The notes: generated by a model from the sequence alone, not told the origin. A DNA stretch of 64,000 nucleotides from Rhodoferax sp. (GCA_031291295.1 JARLJI010000080.1:81028-145027); one strand, 5' to 3'. Shown: positions 46,626 through 56,589, counted from the stretch's first letter. Made by a program: numbers and translations.

Positions 46626-47072
46626 ATGGCATTGCTTGCAAAATTTCTGCACCTGAGCGGAGCCATTGTCTGGCTTGGCGGCATGGCCTTCATGTTGTGG
46701 GCGCTGCGCCCGGTAGCTGTGGCCCAGTTGCAGCCACCGGCGCGGTTGCCCTTGCTGGCCGGCGTATTGGCGCGCTTCTTCGTGGCAGCGTGGATCAGCG
46801 TGGGCTTGCTGGCGCTCACCGGGGCCTATATGCTGGGCTCGGTCGGCATGAAAAACGCGCCCATTGGCTGGCATCTGATGATGGGCATCGGGCTGCTGAT
46901 GTTCGCGATTTTTGGCCATCTGTATTTCGGGCCCTTCAGCCGCGTAAAAAAAGCCGTGGCGCTGGCCGACTGGCCCCAAGCCGGACGGCAGATGGCCAAA
47001 ATCCACCCATTGGTGGTGATCAACTTCACACTCGGATGGCTGGCCATCGCGGTCATGTTGTTTTTACGCTGA
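46626..47072 (+). CDS. CopD-family membrane protein
   Basis: The 148-residue protein has four membrane helices beginning LLAKFLHLSGAIVWLGGMAF, with histidines at the first helix, in GWHLMM, in FGHLYFG and in AKIHPLVV, the pattern of the CopD/cytochrome b561-like fold. It may bind haem or copper. It is transcribed away from the atp operon. Confidence 0.85.
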   Translation: MALLAKFLHLSGAIVWLGGMAFMLWALRPVAVAQLQPPARLPLLAGVLARFFVAAWISVGLLALTGAYMLGSVGMKNAPIGWHLMMGIGLLMFAIFGHLYFGPFSRVKKAVALADWPQAGRQMAKIHPLVVINFTLGWLAIAVMLFLR

Positions 47073-47107
47073 ATTCTTCAAGCACTTCTTCTCCTGATCC
47101 GCACACC

Positions 47108-48022
47108 ATGAACGTCCTGCCCGACCTGCCCTGTTACCTCAACGGCGAATTCACCGCGCTCAAGGACGCGAAGATCAGCGTCATGGACCGCGGGTTCATC
47201 TTTGGCGACGGCGTCTACGAGGTGGTGCCGGTGTATGGCGGCGGCCTGTTCCGCTTTGCCCAGCACATGGCGCGGCTCGACCGCTCGCTCGCCGAGCTGC
47301 GCATGGCCAACCCATTGACGCACGCGCAGTGGTACGAGATTGCTACTAAATTAATAGCTGACTACGTACAATCCACGGGGACTTCAGCCGCAAACAGTGA
47401 TCGACTGATTTACATCCAGGTGACCCGCGGCGTGGCCATGCGCGACCACGTGATGCTGCAAGGGCTGACGCCCACGGTGTTTGTCATGAGCAACGCCATG
47501 AAGCCCGTGCCGCCCGAGTTACGCAGTCAGGGCGCGGCCTGCGTCACGGCCGACGACTTCCGCTGGCAAAAGGCCCACATCAAGAGCACCAGCCTGCTGG
47601 GTGCCGTGTTTGCGCGCCAGATCAGCTTTGACGCCGGCGCGCTGGAGACCGTGATGTTCCGGGACGGCTTTTTGAGCGAGGCGGCAGCCAGCAACGTCTG
47701 GGTCGTGAAGGGCGGCACCGTCATCGGCTCGCCCAGGGACAACCTGGTGCTGGAGGGCATTCGCTATGGCCTGATCGAGGAAATCTGCCGCGCCGAGGGC
47801 CTCGGCTTCGAGCTGCGCCGCCTGAGCCGTGACGAAGTCTTCAACGCCGACGAACTGCTGCTGTCGTCCGCCACCAAGGAAGTGCTGGCGATCACCCGAC
47901 TCGACGGGCAACCGGTCGGCGCGGGCGTGCCCGGCCCGGTTTACGCCCGACTGTACGCGGGTTACCAGCACGCCAAGACGACGCAATCCACATCATCAGC
48001 GCCCCGCGCTGCCACACCATGA
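47108..48022 (+). CDS. dat: D-amino-acid aminotransferase (class IV)
   Basis: The 304-residue PLP enzyme has MDRGFIFGDGVYEVVP near the start, the PLP-binding lysine at Lys159 in AHIKSTSLLG, and SEAAASNVWVV and LLLSSATKEVLAI in the C-terminal half. The arrangement matches D-alanine aminotransferases, although the branched-chain group shares the fold. Residues 77-85 are encoded by a dispersed repeat. The next gene overlaps its stop by four bases. Confidence 0.88.
   Translation: MNVLPDLPCYLNGEFTALKDAKISVMDRGFIFGDGVYEVVPVYGGGLFRFAQHMARLDRSLAELRMANPLTHAQWYEIATKLIADYVQSTGTSAANSDRLIYIQVTRGVAMRDHVMLQGLTPTVFVMSNAMKPVPPELRSQGAACVTADDFRWQKAHIKSTSLLGAVFARQISFDAGALETVMFRDGFLSEAAASNVWVVKGGTVIGSPRDNLVLEGIRYGLIEEICRAEGLGFELRRLSRDEVFNADELLLSSATKEVLAITRLDGQPVGAGVPGPVYARLYAGYQHAKTTQSTSSAPRAATP
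47338..47360 (+). repeat. Dispersed ATAGCTG repeat, copy 3, inside dat
   Basis: GATTGCTACTAAATTAATAG followed by CTG matches 19 of 23 bases of the copy at 56637-56659 on the other strand. It is in frame and codes for EIATKLIAD of the aminotransferase. Confidence 0.6.
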
Positions 48023-48315
48023 CCCCTGACACGACCCCTGAAGCCCCTGCCCCCCGCCAAGACTCGCTGATCGAGTACCCCAGTCCTTTCCCCATCAAAG
48101 TCATGGGGACCAAGGTCGATGGTTTTGTGCACGCCGTCACCACCATCGTGCAGCAGTTCGACCCGGGCTTCGACGCCGCCACCATCGAGTTGCGCGACAG
48201 CAAGGCCGGCAACTACCTGGGCATCACCGTGACCGTGACTGCGACCTCGCGCGAGCAACTCGACGAGCTTTACCGCACGCTGTCCACGCACCCGATGGTG
48301 AAAGTAGTGCTGTAG
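48019..48315 (+). CDS. DUF493 (YbeD-type) protein
   Basis: The 98-residue protein has the ferredoxin-like YbeD fold, with YPSPFPIKVMGTKVDGF and KAGNYLGITVTVTATSREQLD. These small proteins are regularly encoded directly before lipB, as here with six bases between, but their exact role is not settled. Confidence 0.92.
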   Translation: MTPDTTPEAPAPRQDSLIEYPSPFPIKVMGTKVDGFVHAVTTIVQQFDPGFDAATIELRDSKAGNYLGITVTVTATSREQLDELYRTLSTHPMVKVVL

Positions 48316-48321
48316 ATCGCC

Positions 48322-49026
48322 GTGGAGATCGCGCTGCACTCCCTTGGCCGGGTGGACTACCTGCCGACCTACGCGGCGATGCAGGCATTCACTGCCGCGC
48401 GCACCCCCGCGACGCCTGACGCGCTATGGATTTGCGAGCATCCTGCCGTTTACACACAAGGGCTGGCGGGTAAATCGGAGCACATCCTGGAGCCCGGCAG
48501 CATTCCGGTCGTCGCCGCCAACCGGGGCGGACAGGTCACCTATCACGGGCCAGGCCAGGTGGTGGCGTACCCGCTGATCGACCTGCAGCGGGCCGGCTAT
48601 TTCGTCAAGGAATACGTATACCGGATCGAGCAGGCCGTGATCCAGACGCTGATCCACTTTGGCGTGACCGGGCACCGCGTGGCGGGCGCGCCGGGAATTT
48701 ATGTGCGGCTGAGCGATCCGGGATCGCACGCCCTGCTGGCGCAGCGGCCCCAGAAAAACAATGGGGGGCAGATTCCAATTAATTCGCCACCCGATTTCGA
48801 GGGCCTCGGCAAAATCGCCGCGCTCGGCATCAAGGTCAGCCGCCACTGCACCTACCACGGCGTGGCGCTGAACGTGGCGATGGACCTGGAACCCTTCTCG
48901 CGCATCAACCCCTGCGGCTACACCGGACTGCAAACGGTGGATCTTTCTACAATCGGGGTGTCGGCAAGCTGGGAGGAGGCCGCCGATGTATTGAGCCAAA
49001 AGCTCCAGACCTACCTGGCACCGTGA
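48322..49026 (+). CDS. lipB: Octanoyl-[ACP]:protein octanoyltransferase
   Basis: The 234-residue enzyme has [20 protein letters not shown], the catalytic lysine in [12 protein letters not shown] and the catalytic cysteine in NPCGYTGLQ. It moves octanoate from ACP to lipoyl domains, and LipA then inserts sulfur. The start is a GTG at 48322, the first position covering the whole domain. An insertion of about 20 residues ([19 protein letters not shown]) before GLGKIAA is longer than in E. coli. Confidence 0.95.
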   Translation: MEIALHSLGRVDYLPTYAAMQAFTAARTPATPDALWICEHPAVYTQGLAGKSEHILEPGSIPVVAANRGGQVTYHGPGQVVAYPLIDLQRAGYFVKEYVYRIEQAVIQTLIHFGVTGHRVAGAPGIYVRLSDPGSHALLAQRPQKNNGGQIPINSPPDFEGLGKIAALGIKVSRHCTYHGVALNVAMDLEPFSRINPCGYTGLQTVDLSTIGVSASWEEAADVLSQKLQTYLAP

Positions 49027-49063
49027 GCGGACCCTCAACACCTCCGGTCATCCAAAGCACATC

Positions 49064-50104
49064 ATGAACAACACAGAAGCCGTCAATCCCACCGCTCACG
49101 AAACGGTCCGGGAAGCCCAGAGCACCGAACAGTACAACCCGCTGGCCAAGCAAAAGGCCGCCGCCAAACTTTCGCGCATTCCGGTCAAGGTGCAGCAAGG
49201 CGAGATTCTGAGAAAGCCGGACTGGATCCGCGTCAGGGCCGGCTCGCCGACCACGCGCTTTTACGAAATCAAGGACATCCTGCGCGCCAACAAGCTGGTG
49301 ACGGTGTGCGAGGAAGCCTCCTGCCCCAACATTGGCGAATGCTTCGGCAAGGGCACGGCCACGTTCATGATCATGGGCGACAAGTGCACGCGGCGCTGCC
49401 CGTTCTGCGACGTGGGCCACGGCCGACCCGACCCGCTGGATGCGAACGAGCCCGACAACCTGGCGAAAACCATCGCGGCGCTGCGCCTCAAATACGTGGT
49501 CATCACCAGCGTGGACCGCGACGACCTGCGCGATGGCGGCAGCCAGCATTTTGTGGACTGCATCCGCAAGACGCGCGAACTCTCGCCCGGCACGCAGATC
49601 GAAATCCTGGTGCCCGACTTCCGCGGCCGCGACGACCGCGCGCTGGAAATCCTCAAAGCTGCGCCGCCCGATGTGATGAACCACAACCTGGAGACGGTGC
49701 CGCGCCTGTACAAGGAGGCGCGCCCGGGCTCGGACTACCAGTTCAGCCTGAACCTGCTGAAGAAGTTCAAGGCGCTGTTCCCGCAGGTTCCGACCAAGAG
49801 CGGCCTGATGGTGGGCCTGGGCGAGACCGACGAAGAAATTCTGGCCGTGATGCGCGACATGCGCGAGCATGGCATCAACATGCTGACCATCGGCCAGTAC
49901 CTCGCGCCTTCCACCTCCCACCTGACGGTGAAGCGCTACGTGCACCCGGATACCTTCAAGATGTTCGAGGCTAGAGCCTACGAGATGGGCTTCAGCCACG
50001 CCGCCGTGGGCGCGCTGGTGCGCTCAAGCTACCACGCCGACCAGCAGGCCGAGCATGCGCACGAGACCGACTTGAACAGGACCGCCGGCAGCCCCCCGTT
50101 GTGA
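49064..50104 (+). CDS. lipA: Lipoyl synthase
   Basis: The 346-residue radical SAM enzyme has the auxiliary-cluster cysteines in [12 protein letters not shown], the SAM cluster motif [13 protein letters not shown] and the C-terminal RSSYHAD serine ligand. It inserts two sulfur atoms into octanoyl groups made by LipB. It starts 37 bases after lipB and overlaps the exporter gene. Confidence 0.97.
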   Translation: MNNTEAVNPTAHETVREAQSTEQYNPLAKQKAAAKLSRIPVKVQQGEILRKPDWIRVRAGSPTTRFYEIKDILRANKLVTVCEEASCPNIGECFGKGTATFMIMGDKCTRRCPFCDVGHGRPDPLDANEPDNLAKTIAALRLKYVVITSVDRDDLRDGGSQHFVDCIRKTRELSPGTQIEILVPDFRGRDDRALEILKAAPPDVMNHNLETVPRLYKEARPGSDYQFSLNLLKKFKALFPQVPTKSGLMVGLGETDEEILAVMRDMREHGINMLTIGQYLAPSTSHLTVKRYVHPDTFKMFEARAYEMGFSHAAVGALVRSSYHADQQAEHAHETDLNRTAGSPPL

Positions 50105-50925
50105 AGCGGGGTACCCTGCACGCCCTGGGCGCGATTGCGCTGTGGGCCACCCTGGCGTCGCTGGGCGTGTCGCTGCAGCATATCCCGCCGTTCCTGCTGA
50201 CCGGTCTGGCGCTGCTGATCGGCAGCGTTCCAGCCTGGCCGCTGCTCCGGCAATGGCGGGTGCCGCCCGCAACGCTGGCGCTGGGCGTGTACGGCCTGTT
50301 CGGTTTTCACTTCCTGCTGTTCATTGCGCTGCGCCATGCGCCGCCGGTACAGGCCAATCTGGTGAACTACCTATGGCCGCTCCTGATGGTGGTGCTAGCG
50401 CCGATGCTGTTGCGCGGGGTGGAACTCGCGCCCGTGCACGTCATCGCTGCGCTGGTCGGCTTTGCCGGGGCGGCCATCGCCATTGCGGGCGGACGGCAAC
50501 TGGATGCCGGCTTTGCCTGGGGCTACCTGCCGGCCGCCGGCTCGGCGTTCATCTGGGCCAGCTACTCGCTGCTGAGCCAGCGTGTCGCTCCTTTCCCGAC
50601 CGTGGCGATCGGTGGCTTTGCCGCGGTCTCTGGCCTGCTCTCACTCTTGTGCCACGCCTTGCTCGAGCCTTCGGCCGCGCTCAGCGGCCAGGACTGGCTG
50701 CTCATCGCATTGATGGGCCTGGGCCCGCTCGGCGGCGCATTTTTCCTGTGGGATGCGGCGCTCAAGCGGGGCGACGCGCGCAGCATCGGCCTGCTGAGTT
50801 TTTTGACGCCGCTGCTGTCCACACTGCTGTTGCTTTTGCTGCGCGGGGACCGGCCGAGCCCCTCGATCGCATTGGCCGCCGTCATGATCGTGGGCGCCGC
50901 GCTGGTGGGGACGCGCGCCCGCTGA
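50101..50925 (+). CDS. EamA/DMT-family transporter (YddG-like)
   Basis: The 274-residue protein has about ten spans in two EamA halves. [22 protein letters not shown] is typical of the YddG-type exporters of aromatic amino acids and other metabolites. The GTG start overlaps the lipA stop. It converges with ptsI. Confidence 0.85.
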   Translation: MKRGTLHALGAIALWATLASLGVSLQHIPPFLLTGLALLIGSVPAWPLLRQWRVPPATLALGVYGLFGFHFLLFIALRHAPPVQANLVNYLWPLLMVVLAPMLLRGVELAPVHVIAALVGFAGAAIAIAGGRQLDAGFAWGYLPAAGSAFIWASYSLLSQRVAPFPTVAIGGFAAVSGLLSLLCHALLEPSAALSGQDWLLIALMGLGPLGGAFFLWDAALKRGDARSIGLLSFLTPLLSTLLLLLLRGDRPSPSIALAAVMIVGAALVGTRAR

Positions 50926-50939
50926 ACCCGGGCCGGGCC

Positions 50940-52706
50940 TCAGGCGTTCAGCACCGAGGCCGGATCGTCCGACTCGATCACCTTCTGCGCCCAAGGCTGC
51001 AGCCGGGAAGTGTCCGAGCGCAGCACTTCCTGCTTGACCGCCAGGATCTGCGCCGGGTGCATGGAAAAGCTGCGCAGCCCCAGGCCCAGCAACAGCCGGG
51101 TGTGGCTGGCATCGCCCGCCATCTCGCCGCACACGCTCACGCCCTTGCCCTGTGCGTTGCATTCGGCAATGGTGTCCGCCACCAGGCGCAGCACCGCCGG
51201 GTGCAGCGGGTCGTACAGATGGGCCACCGCCTCGTCGGCCCGATCGATCGCCAGCGTGTACTGGATCAGGTCGTTGGTGCCGATCGAGAGAAAGTCAAAG
51301 TTCTTGAGAAACAGCTTGAGCGTCAGGGCGGCCGCCGGTATTTCGATCATGGCGCCGAGCTTGACCGGGCCATAGGGTACGCCCCGGTTGTCGAGCTCGG
51401 CCCGCGCAAAGTCAATCAGCGACAGGGTCTGGCGGATTTCGCTGGCGTGGGCCAGCATCGGAATCAGCAAGTTGACCTGTCCGTACGCCGCCGCGCGCAG
51501 GATGGCGCGCAGCTGGGTCAGGAACATGGCGGGGTCGTTCAGGCTCCAGCGGATGGCGCGCAGCCCGAGCGAGGGGTTGAGGCTGGTGCCGTCTTTTTGC
51601 GACTTGTCCAGCGGCTTGTCGGCCCCGATGTCCACCGTGCGAATGGTCACGGGCAGGCCCTGCATGCCTTCCACGGCACGCTTGTAGGCCTGGAACTGCT
51701 CCTCCTCGCCTGGCAAATTGCCCTGGCGGCCCATGAACAGGAATTCGCTGCGGAACAAGCCGACGCCAACGGCCCCCGCCGTGATGGCGCCGGCCGCATC
51801 CTCCGGCATTTCAATGTTCGCCAGCAGTTCCACTTTCTGGCCATCCATCGTGATCGCCGGGGTGTGGCGCAGCCGCGTCAAACGTTCGCGCTCGAGCTGG
51901 CCCTGGCGCTGCCTGAAACCATACTCGGCCAGGATGATGGCTGACGGATCCACGATCATCAGGCCGGCATCTCCGTCGATGATGACCCAGTCGTCCTGGC
52001 GCACCAGCTGGCTGGCGGAGCGCGCTCCCACCACGGCCGGGATGTCCAGACTGCGGGCGACGATGGCAGTGTGCGAGGTCTTGCCGCCCACATCGGTCAC
52101 GAAGCCGGCGAACACGCTTTGCTTGAACTGCAGCATGTCGGCCGGCGAGAGGTCGTGCGCGATCAGCACCAGCGGCACATCCACCGTGTCGTCCAGCAGC
52201 AGATCCTGCTGCGTTTTTCGGTGCGGCGTGGTGGGTGGCGTGATCGGCAACGCCACGCCCTTCATGTAGCGCAGGATGCGCTCGACCACCTGCTCCAGGT
52301 CGGCCTTGCGCTCGCGCAGGTACTCGTCCTCCATTTCGTCGAACTGGCGCGCAATCACTTCGAGCTGGGTGGTCAGGGCCCACTCGGCGTTGTACAGGCG
52401 ATCGGTAATCCAGTGCTTGACGCCGCTGATCAGCATCTCGTCCTGCAACAGCATTAAATGCACGTCGAGCAGGGCCGTCAACTCGTGCGGTGCTTCCTTG
52501 GGCCCCATTTGCGACACGCTGTGCTGCAGCCGGTGGATTTCATCCACCACGGCGTTGCGCCCGGCCCGCACGCGCTCAATCTCGGCCTCGACGCTGGCCG
52601 GCTCGATGAAGTAGTGCGCCACGTCGGCCCGGCTGGACGCGACCAGCACAGCGCGCCCGATGGCAATGCCGCGGGCAACCGGCAGACCGTGGATGCTGAA
52701 GGTCAT
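50940..52706 (-). CDS. ptsI: PTS enzyme I
   Basis: The 588-residue phosphotransferase has phosphohistidine His212 in GGKTSHTAIVAR, GVGLFRSEFLFMGR and the PEP-binding IEIPAAALTLKLFLKNFDFLSIGTNDL-type region. It transfers phosphate from PEP to HPr. The ATG at 52706 has AGGAG upstream. It is the last of EIIA-HPr-EI. Confidence 0.96.
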   Translation of the reverse strand: MTFSIHGLPVARGIAIGRAVLVASSRADVAHYFIEPASVEAEIERVRAGRNAVVDEIHRLQHSVSQMGPKEAPHELTALLDVHLMLLQDEMLISGVKHWITDRLYNAEWALTTQLEVIARQFDEMEDEYLRERKADLEQVVERILRYMKGVALPITPPTTPHRKTQQDLLLDDTVDVPLVLIAHDLSPADMLQFKQSVFAGFVTDVGGKTSHTAIVARSLDIPAVVGARSASQLVRQDDWVIIDGDAGLMIVDPSAIILAEYGFRQRQGQLERERLTRLRHTPAITMDGQKVELLANIEMPEDAAGAITAGAVGVGLFRSEFLFMGRQGNLPGEEEQFQAYKRAVEGMQGLPVTIRTVDIGADKPLDKSQKDGTSLNPSLGLRAIRWSLNDPAMFLTQLRAILRAAAYGQVNLLIPMLAHASEIRQTLSLIDFARAELDNRGVPYGPVKLGAMIEIPAAALTLKLFLKNFDFLSIGTNDLIQYTLAIDRADEAVAHLYDPLHPAVLRLVADTIAECNAQGKGVSVCGEMAGDASHTRLLLGLGLRSFSMHPAQILAVKQEVLRSDTSRLQPWAQKVIESDDPASVLNA

Positions 52707-52745
52707 GCACACTTCTCCTTGACCGGAACGCGGACTCGCTGCACG

Positions 52746-53015
52746 CTACTCGCCCTCCCCGAACTTGTCGGCCATCAACGCCAGCAACGCGTCCATGGCC
52801 TCCTGCTCGCGTTCGCCGTCCGTCTCCACTTCGACGACAGAGCCAATGCCCGCCGCCAGCATCATCACCCCCATGATGCTCTTGGCGTTGACGCGGCGTT
52901 CGCCCTTGCTGATCCACACCTCGCACGGGAAACTGCCTGCCAGCTTGGTCAGCTTGGCCGATGCGCGCGCATGCAGTCCCAGTCTATTGCTGATGGTCGT
53001 TGAGGTCTTGATCAT
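52746..53015 (-). CDS. ptsH: Phosphocarrier protein HPr
   Basis: The 89-residue protein has phosphorylated His15 in RLGLHARAS and a regulatory Ser46 in NAKSIMGVMML. The Ser46 motif suggests control by HPr kinase as in other betaproteobacteria. Its start overlaps the EIIA gene by 32 bases. Confidence 0.97.
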   Translation of the reverse strand: MIKTSTTISNRLGLHARASAKLTKLAGSFPCEVWISKGERRVNAKSIMGVMMLAAGIGSVVEVETDGEREQEAMDALLALMADKFGEGE

Positions 53016-53427
53016 GAGGTTTTCTTGTCTGGTTTTGCGGTGCGGTCACAGCCACTTGCATCACGCCCTGGGTGCCGCCAATCACTGCCCGCGAAACCAG
53101 CGCGTCAAGCGGCTCGTGGCAATAACACACCGTGCGCAGCACCATCGGCAAATTGACACCCGTGATCAGCCGGGAGTTCACCCCGTCGACCAGCTTTTGC
53201 GCCACGTTACAGGGCGTGGCGCCAAATACGTCGGTCAGCACCAGCGTGCTGTCGGTTCCCATCTGGGCCATGGCAATGCGTGCCGCCGCCAGGGTCTCCT
53301 CGGGCGGCATGTGGGGCTGCACATCGAACGCCACCACGCCGCTGGCGCAGTCGGGAAATACATGCAGCGCACATTCGCGCAGGGCACGCGCCAACGGCGA
53401 ATGGGCAATGATGAAGATACTGTTCAT
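52984..53427 (-). CDS. PTS EIIA component, mannose family
   Basis: The 147-residue protein has the mannose-type EIIA fold with phosphorylated His9 in IFIIAHSPLA. No EIIB, EIIC or EIID gene is present, so the system probably regulates rather than transports sugar. The reading frame continues through the start of ptsH, so the C terminus overlaps it. Confidence 0.93.
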   Translation of the reverse strand: MNSIFIIAHSPLARALRECALHVFPDCASGVVAFDVQPHMPPEETLAAARIAMAQMGTDSTLVLTDVFGATPCNVAQKLVDGVNSRLITGVNLPMVLRTVCYCHEPLDALVSRAVIGGTQGVMQVAVTAPQNQTRKPHDQDLNDHQQ

Positions 53428-53456
53428 TGATACCGATTATCGGAGTTTGCGCCCGC

Positions 53457-53990
53457 TCATTGAAGCTTGAGCGCCGAAAAGAAGGTGTCGCTCACCTCTG
53501 TGCTGACTTTGTTGGCATAAACGACCGCCTGAAACAACTGTATCCCCGATCCCGTGCTTTGTGCAAACCAGGCCGCATGCACCATCACCGCCTCACCGTC
53601 CGCACGCTGGCCGGACGCCACCACCCGAACCGACTGAGGCAGCGCCAGGCCGCCCTTGGGCAGGAAAGGCTCATCGGTCGACACCGTTGCGCGCAGGTTG
53701 GCCAGCGTCACGGCGCGCCACCGGGTCAGCATCTCGCCCGCCCGTGCCGGATCGCTGATCGCGGCGTGGCCAATGGCAAACGTGGCGCCGCCGGCGTCAC
53801 AGCCGAGCATGTCGAGCCGCACGGGCTGGCCGGCCAGGCTCACGTCCCGCATCGCTTGATCGGGTTTGCAGGGCAACAAGGCGACCAGCGTCGAGGTGTC
53901 GGGGCGGACCTCGCGCCAGTTGAAGGTGGGGCTGCATGCCGCCAGCCACAAAACACCGATCAAGACGGCAGCACGCAGGAAATATCGCAT
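53457..53990 (-). CDS. Hypothetical lipoprotein
   Basis: The 177-residue protein has a lipoprotein signal (LIGVLWLAAC) and a soluble domain with FNWREVRPDTSTLVALLPCKPD and LPKGGLALPQSVRVV. No known domain is recognised. It starts at 53990, 35 bases from the divergent CoA-transferase gene, and may be envelope-attached. Confidence 0.8.
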   Translation of the reverse strand: MRYFLRAAVLIGVLWLAACSPTFNWREVRPDTSTLVALLPCKPDQAMRDVSLAGQPVRLDMLGCDAGGATFAIGHAAISDPARAGEMLTRWRAVTLANLRATVSTDEPFLPKGGLALPQSVRVVASGQRADGEAVMVHAAWFAQSTGSGIQLFQAVVYANKVSTEVSDTFFSALKLQ

Positions 53991-54025
53991 CGCCCGATTA
54001 TCGTTTTGCCCCGAGAATGCTGCCC

Positions 54026-55282
54026 ATGGACTCATTGCAAGGCATTCGCATCCTCGACCTGTCACGCATTCTGGCGGGGCCGTGGTGTACCCAAACCCTG
54101 GCCGACCTGGGCGCGGACGTGATCAAGATCGAGCGCCCCGGCAGCGGCGACGACACCCGCACCTGGGGCCCGCCGTTCATTCAGGACGCCGCGGGCCACG
54201 ACACGGCCGAGGCCGCCTACTACCTGGGCACCAACCGCAACAAGCGCTCGGTCAGCTGCGACATCGCCCAGCCGGCCGGCCAGGCGCTGGTGCGCGATCT
54301 GGTGGCGCACTGCGACGTGTTCATCGAGAACTTCAAGGTCGGCGACATGGCACGCTACGGGCTCGACTACGCCTCGCTCAAGGCCCTGAATCCAAAGCTG
54401 GTTTACTGCAGCGTCACCGGCTTCGGCCAGACCGGTCCCTACAAAGACCGGGCCGGCTACGACTACGCGATTCAAGGCATGGGCGGCCTCATGAGCATCA
54501 CCGGCGAGCGCGACGACCTGGGCGGTGGCCCGCAAAAAGTCGGCGTGGCGGTGGCCGACCTGTTCACCGGCATGTACGCCACCGTGGCCATCCTGGCGGC
54601 GCTGCGCCATGCCGAGCGCACCGGCGAGGGCCAGCATGTGGACATGGCCCTGCTCGACACCCAGGTGGCGATGCTGGCGAATCTGGGCGCCAACTACCTC
54701 GTGAGCGGCAAAGTGCCGGGACGATCCGGCAACGCGCACCAGAACATCGTGCCCTACCAGGTGTTCGAGGTGAAGGCGCCGGACGGCGCCCCCGATGGCA
54801 CACGCGACCACCTGATTCTGGCCGTCGGCAACGATCGCCAGTACGTCAAATTTTGTAGCGTCGCCGGCAGGCCGGAGCTGGGTCTGGACCCGCTTTATGC
54901 GAAAAACCAGGACCGCGTGCGCAACCGCGCCCAGTTGGTGCCGCAGTTGGAGGCCATCCTGAAAACCCGCACCAAGGCCGACTGGCTGGCGGCGCTGGAA
55001 GCAGCCAAGGTGCCGTGCGGCGCCATCAACAACCTGGCCGAAGTGTTTGCCGACCCGCAGGTGCGCCAGCGCGGCATGGTGAACGACTGGCAGCATCCCT
55101 TGAGAGACGATTTGCGGCTGGTGGCCAGCCCGATCAAGCTCAGCGCCACGCCGGTGCGCACACCGGATCGGGGTGGGCGAGCGCCACCGCTGCTGGGCCA
55201 GCATACGCAGGAAGTGTTGCGCGATGTGCTGAACTACTCCGAGGCCCGGCTGACGCAATTGAAAAACGACCAGGTCATTTGA
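54026..55282 (+). CDS. CaiB/BaiF-family CoA-transferase
   Basis: The 418-residue class III CoA-transferase has LDLSRILAGPWCTQTLADLGADVIK at the start, GFGQTGPYKDRAGYD, and the probable catalytic aspartate in GQHVDMALLDTQ. It moves CoA between organic acids. The substrate cannot be read from the sequence. ATG 54026 is chosen as the family start. Confidence 0.93.
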   Translation: MDSLQGIRILDLSRILAGPWCTQTLADLGADVIKIERPGSGDDTRTWGPPFIQDAAGHDTAEAAYYLGTNRNKRSVSCDIAQPAGQALVRDLVAHCDVFIENFKVGDMARYGLDYASLKALNPKLVYCSVTGFGQTGPYKDRAGYDYAIQGMGGLMSITGERDDLGGGPQKVGVAVADLFTGMYATVAILAALRHAERTGEGQHVDMALLDTQVAMLANLGANYLVSGKVPGRSGNAHQNIVPYQVFEVKAPDGAPDGTRDHLILAVGNDRQYVKFCSVAGRPELGLDPLYAKNQDRVRNRAQLVPQLEAILKTRTKADWLAALEAAKVPCGAINNLAEVFADPQVRQRGMVNDWQHPLRDDLRLVASPIKLSATPVRTPDRGGRAPPLLGQHTQEVLRDVLNYSEARLTQLKNDQVI

Positions 55283-55378
55283 CGACGGGGGGGCACCTCG
55301 TGGCCCTCAATTCGGGGCGCCGAGCGCCAAAACCGGAGTGGAAGTAAACTGTCGATGCTCTATGAGTGAATCCTTGCA

Positions 55379-55879
55379 ATGAAACGATCTTTCTACAGTG
55401 TCGCGGCCGTGCTGGTTTTGGCCATCGCTGGTGCTGCTCTTTATTGGAGCGCCGGCAGCCAATCCGCGCCTCAGTCGACCTTTGTGTTGCTCGATGGCAG
55501 CACCAAAACCACCGCCGACCTGAAGGGCCGGGTGACCCTGGTGAACTTCTGGGCCACCAGCTGCGTCACCTGTGTGGCGGAAATGCCCAAGGTGATCGCC
55601 ACCTACGACCAGTACAAGGGCCAGGGCTTTGACACGTTGGCGGTTGCCATGAGCTACGACCCGCCCAGCTATGTCGTGAACTACACCGAAACGCGCAAAC
55701 TGCCGTTCAAGGTCGCGATCGACAACACCGGCTCGGTCGCCAGGGCGTGGGGCGACGTCCAGCTCACGCCCACCAGCTTTCTCGTCAACAAGCGCGGCGA
55801 GATCGTGAAGCGCTACGTGGGCGAGCCCGACTTTGCGGAGTTGCACCGGCTGATCGAGAAGCTGCTGGCGCAAGCCTGA
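55379..55879 (+). CDS. TlpA-like thiol-disulfide oxidoreductase
   Basis: The 166-residue protein has an N-terminal membrane anchor (about residues 8-24) and a thioredoxin fold with CVTC at 62-65 in NFWATSCVTCVAEMPK. A proline before the last strand (LTPTSFLV) is conserved. It faces the periplasm and is probably a reductant of cysteines, for example in cytochrome assembly. Confidence 0.92.
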   Translation: MKRSFYSVAAVLVLAIAGAALYWSAGSQSAPQSTFVLLDGSTKTTADLKGRVTLVNFWATSCVTCVAEMPKVIATYDQYKGQGFDTLAVAMSYDPPSYVVNYTETRKLPFKVAIDNTGSVARAWGDVQLTPTSFLVNKRGEIVKRYVGEPDFAELHRLIEKLLAQA

Positions 55880-55898
55880 TTTCATCCGCGCTGTCGCC

Positions 55899-55928
55899 AA
55901 CGGCCAATTTCGCAAGAAATTGGCCGTT
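55899..55928 (+). terminator. Terminator of the TlpA-like gene
   Basis: AACGGCCAATTTC and GAAATTGGCCGTT form a perfect 13-base stem with a GCAA loop, followed by TGTCCTTT. It lies 20 bases past the stop. Confidence 0.85.
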
Positions 55929-55953
55929 TGTCCTTTCAGGCTCTACGTAGCAT

Positions 55954-55974
55954 GCTATGCTTTGAATAGCAAAC
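55954..55974 (-). repeat. Dispersed ATAGCTG repeat, divergent copy 4
   Basis: On the minus strand GTTTGCTATTCAAAGCATAG plus C matches about 17 of 21 bases of the core seen at 56637-56659. It lies in the gene-free stretch after the TlpA-like gene. Confidence 0.4.
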
Positions 55975-56100
55975 TGAATGAGGGCCATTTGTCGCGGAAG
56001 GCGTCACGGCGTTTCTTGCCGGCGTCGCCGTAGTTCTTGAATCCGGCCCAGGGGGCCCCGAAACAGATAAACTGAAGCGAACACTGCCCCTCTGGCCCCC

Positions 56101-56589
56101 TTGAATACGCCGTCAATACGACTGATCATCCCGGCTGACGCCGGCGAAATCGAGGTCACGCGCGCCATTTTTCGCGAATACGCCGCGAGTTTGAAGGTGG
56201 ACCTGTGCTTCCAAGGCTTTGACGCCGAGCTGGCGTCGCTGCCCGGTGAGTACGCCGGGCCGCACGGCGCCCTGCTGCTGGCGCTGGTCGACGGCGAGCC
56301 TGCAGGCTGCTGCGCCCTGCGGGCGCTGGGCGCGGTGGATTACCCCAACGCCTGCGAAATGAAGCGCCTGTATGTGCGCAAAGCCTTCCGCGGTTTGGGC
56401 CTGGGCCGCCAGCTGGCCGGGGCGATGCTGGATTGCGCGCGCCGGGCGGGCTACGCCTGCATCCTGCTCGACACGCTGGACGACATGGAGGCCGCGCGGA
56501 CCCTGTACGGGGAACTGGGATTCAAGGAGATCCCACCCTACTACCATAACCCGATCCCGGGAGCGCATTATCTGAAGGCCGACTTGTAG
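56101..56589 (+). CDS. GNAT-family acetyltransferase
   Basis: The 162-residue protein has the GNAT acetyl-CoA site KRLYVRKAFRGLGLGRQLAGAML and a final LYGELGFKEIPPYYHNP. It transfers acetyl to a small molecule or protein; the acceptor is unknown. The only plausible start is TTG at 56101 with no clear ribosome site, so the start is less certain than the gene. Confidence 0.85.
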   Translation: MNTPSIRLIIPADAGEIEVTRAIFREYAASLKVDLCFQGFDAELASLPGEYAGPHGALLLALVDGEPAGCCALRALGAVDYPNACEMKRLYVRKAFRGLGLGRQLAGAMLDCARRAGYACILLDTLDDMEAARTLYGELGFKEIPPYYHNPIPGAHYLKADL

